Source: MFZZ01 sp964610165
GTDB taxonomy: Bacteria; Patescibacteriota; Microgenomatia; UBA1406; GWC2-37-13
Assembly (NCBI GenBank): GCA_964610165.1
Contig: CAZSUZ010000036.1
Location: 1-10,794, forward strand
DNA: 10,794 bases
Direction of reading: 5' to 3'
Below, piece after piece: positions 10,706 to 10,794 of this stretch. A program made the position numbers and the translations under genes. How positions within the stretch are numbered: the first letter of the stretch is position 1; each line of letters begins with the position of its first letter. The notes beneath the pieces are model-generated. The model saw only the letters and a program-made list of their open reading frames with translations. It ran no database searches and was not told the origin of the DNA.

Positions 10706-10794
10706 ACGGCAGGTAACATTATATTGGCAAAAGCAGGGCTGAGATACCCAAAACATAAACAATTATAGATAAGCAGAGTCAAAGATTTTGACTT
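10706..10794. repeat. attC-like site 10, cut by window end
   Basis: ACGGCAGGTAAC ends at 10717 and complements GTTACCTGCC at 9126. The start of a left stem (TATATTGGCAAAAGC) follows, but its partner and the closing GTTA lie outside the window. Confidence 0.6.

Larger units (their letters stand above)
3892..10794 (-). mobile_element. Integron-like gene cassette array (ten cassettes, all ORFs on minus strand)
   Basis: GTTA cores at 3892, 4857, 5333, 6285, 7245, 7601, 7938, 8310, 8662, 9021 and 9126 delimit consecutive units of one ORF plus one folded site. Each unit's left edge (GTTAnnnn...) is complementary to its own right edge (...nnnnTAAC): for example GTTAGGCAAC at 8662 with GTTGCCTAAC at 8894-8903, GTTAGCACC at 5333 with GGTGCTAAC, GTTACCTGCC at 9126 with GGCAGGTAAC. 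Edges of neighbouring units do not match beyond TAAC/GTTA. This is the signature of cassettes exchanged at G/TTA, as in integrons. No intact integrase is in the window, so it may be a CALIN-type array or the distal part of a larger integron. Confidence 0.8.

Noticed and set aside
10573..10782. 69-codon frame containing MDFETLGDWCKW
   Set aside because: Only the 12 codons from 10650 are thg1-derived; the upstream part crosses the attC-like edge and the downstream part is the endonuclease leader.

Overview
The window looks like accessory DNA from a member of the Bacteroidota, or from a mobile element or phage resident in one. The genes are AT-rich and start after A/T-rich leaders with no Shine-Dalgarno motif. 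TAnnTTTG-type -7 boxes occur, and the recognisable proteins (GIY-YIG with NUMOD repeats, Thg1-like, phage-type C5 methyltransferase, ART-fold protein) suit that phylum and its phages. This assignment is inference; there is no rRNA or housekeeping gene to anchor it. The window is a scaffold with a 100-N gap at 9025-9124.

Layout. (1) 1 to about 1175: the 5' part of a tnpB-type RNA-guided nuclease gene on the minus strand, with the hairpin-bearing left end of its IS200/IS605-like element. It appears to have landed in a small gene whose start region is repeated 560 bp away. (2) 1140-3400: a compact minus-strand run of seven small genes, four of them membrane proteins, plus one short plus-strand gene (3492-3644); phage-like and mostly unrecognised. 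(3) 3653-3805: the C-terminal remnant of a tyrosine recombinase with an in-frame stop, followed by a short attI-like stretch. (4) 3892-10794: an integron-like array of ten gene cassettes, every ORF on the minus strand. They encode a C5 cytosine methyltransferase, an unknown, an ADP-ribosyltransferase-like protein, six small unknowns, and a Thg1-type tRNA-His guanylyltransferase invaded by a GIY-YIG homing endonuclease.

What holds the array together. Nine complete attC-like sites and one partial site share one plan: TAAC, 1-2 nt, a 12-20 bp stem, a variable loop, the returning stem, exactly 5 nt, then GTTA. The outer stem bases differ between sites but stay complementary. The inner part is conserved in sequence, and an A/C mismatch on the plus strand (a T.G wobble on the minus strand) recurs at fixed stem positions. 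The two edges of each cassette are inverted repeats of each other, specific to that cassette and up to 26 bp long, as expected if whole units are excised and inserted between the G and TTA. A group II intron of about 659 nt without a reverse-transcriptase gene sits exactly inside the core of one site; removing it restores the family spacing. The array therefore reads as an integron-like or integrase-less (CALIN-like) cassette system of an unusual type, loaded with phage-like and unknown small genes.
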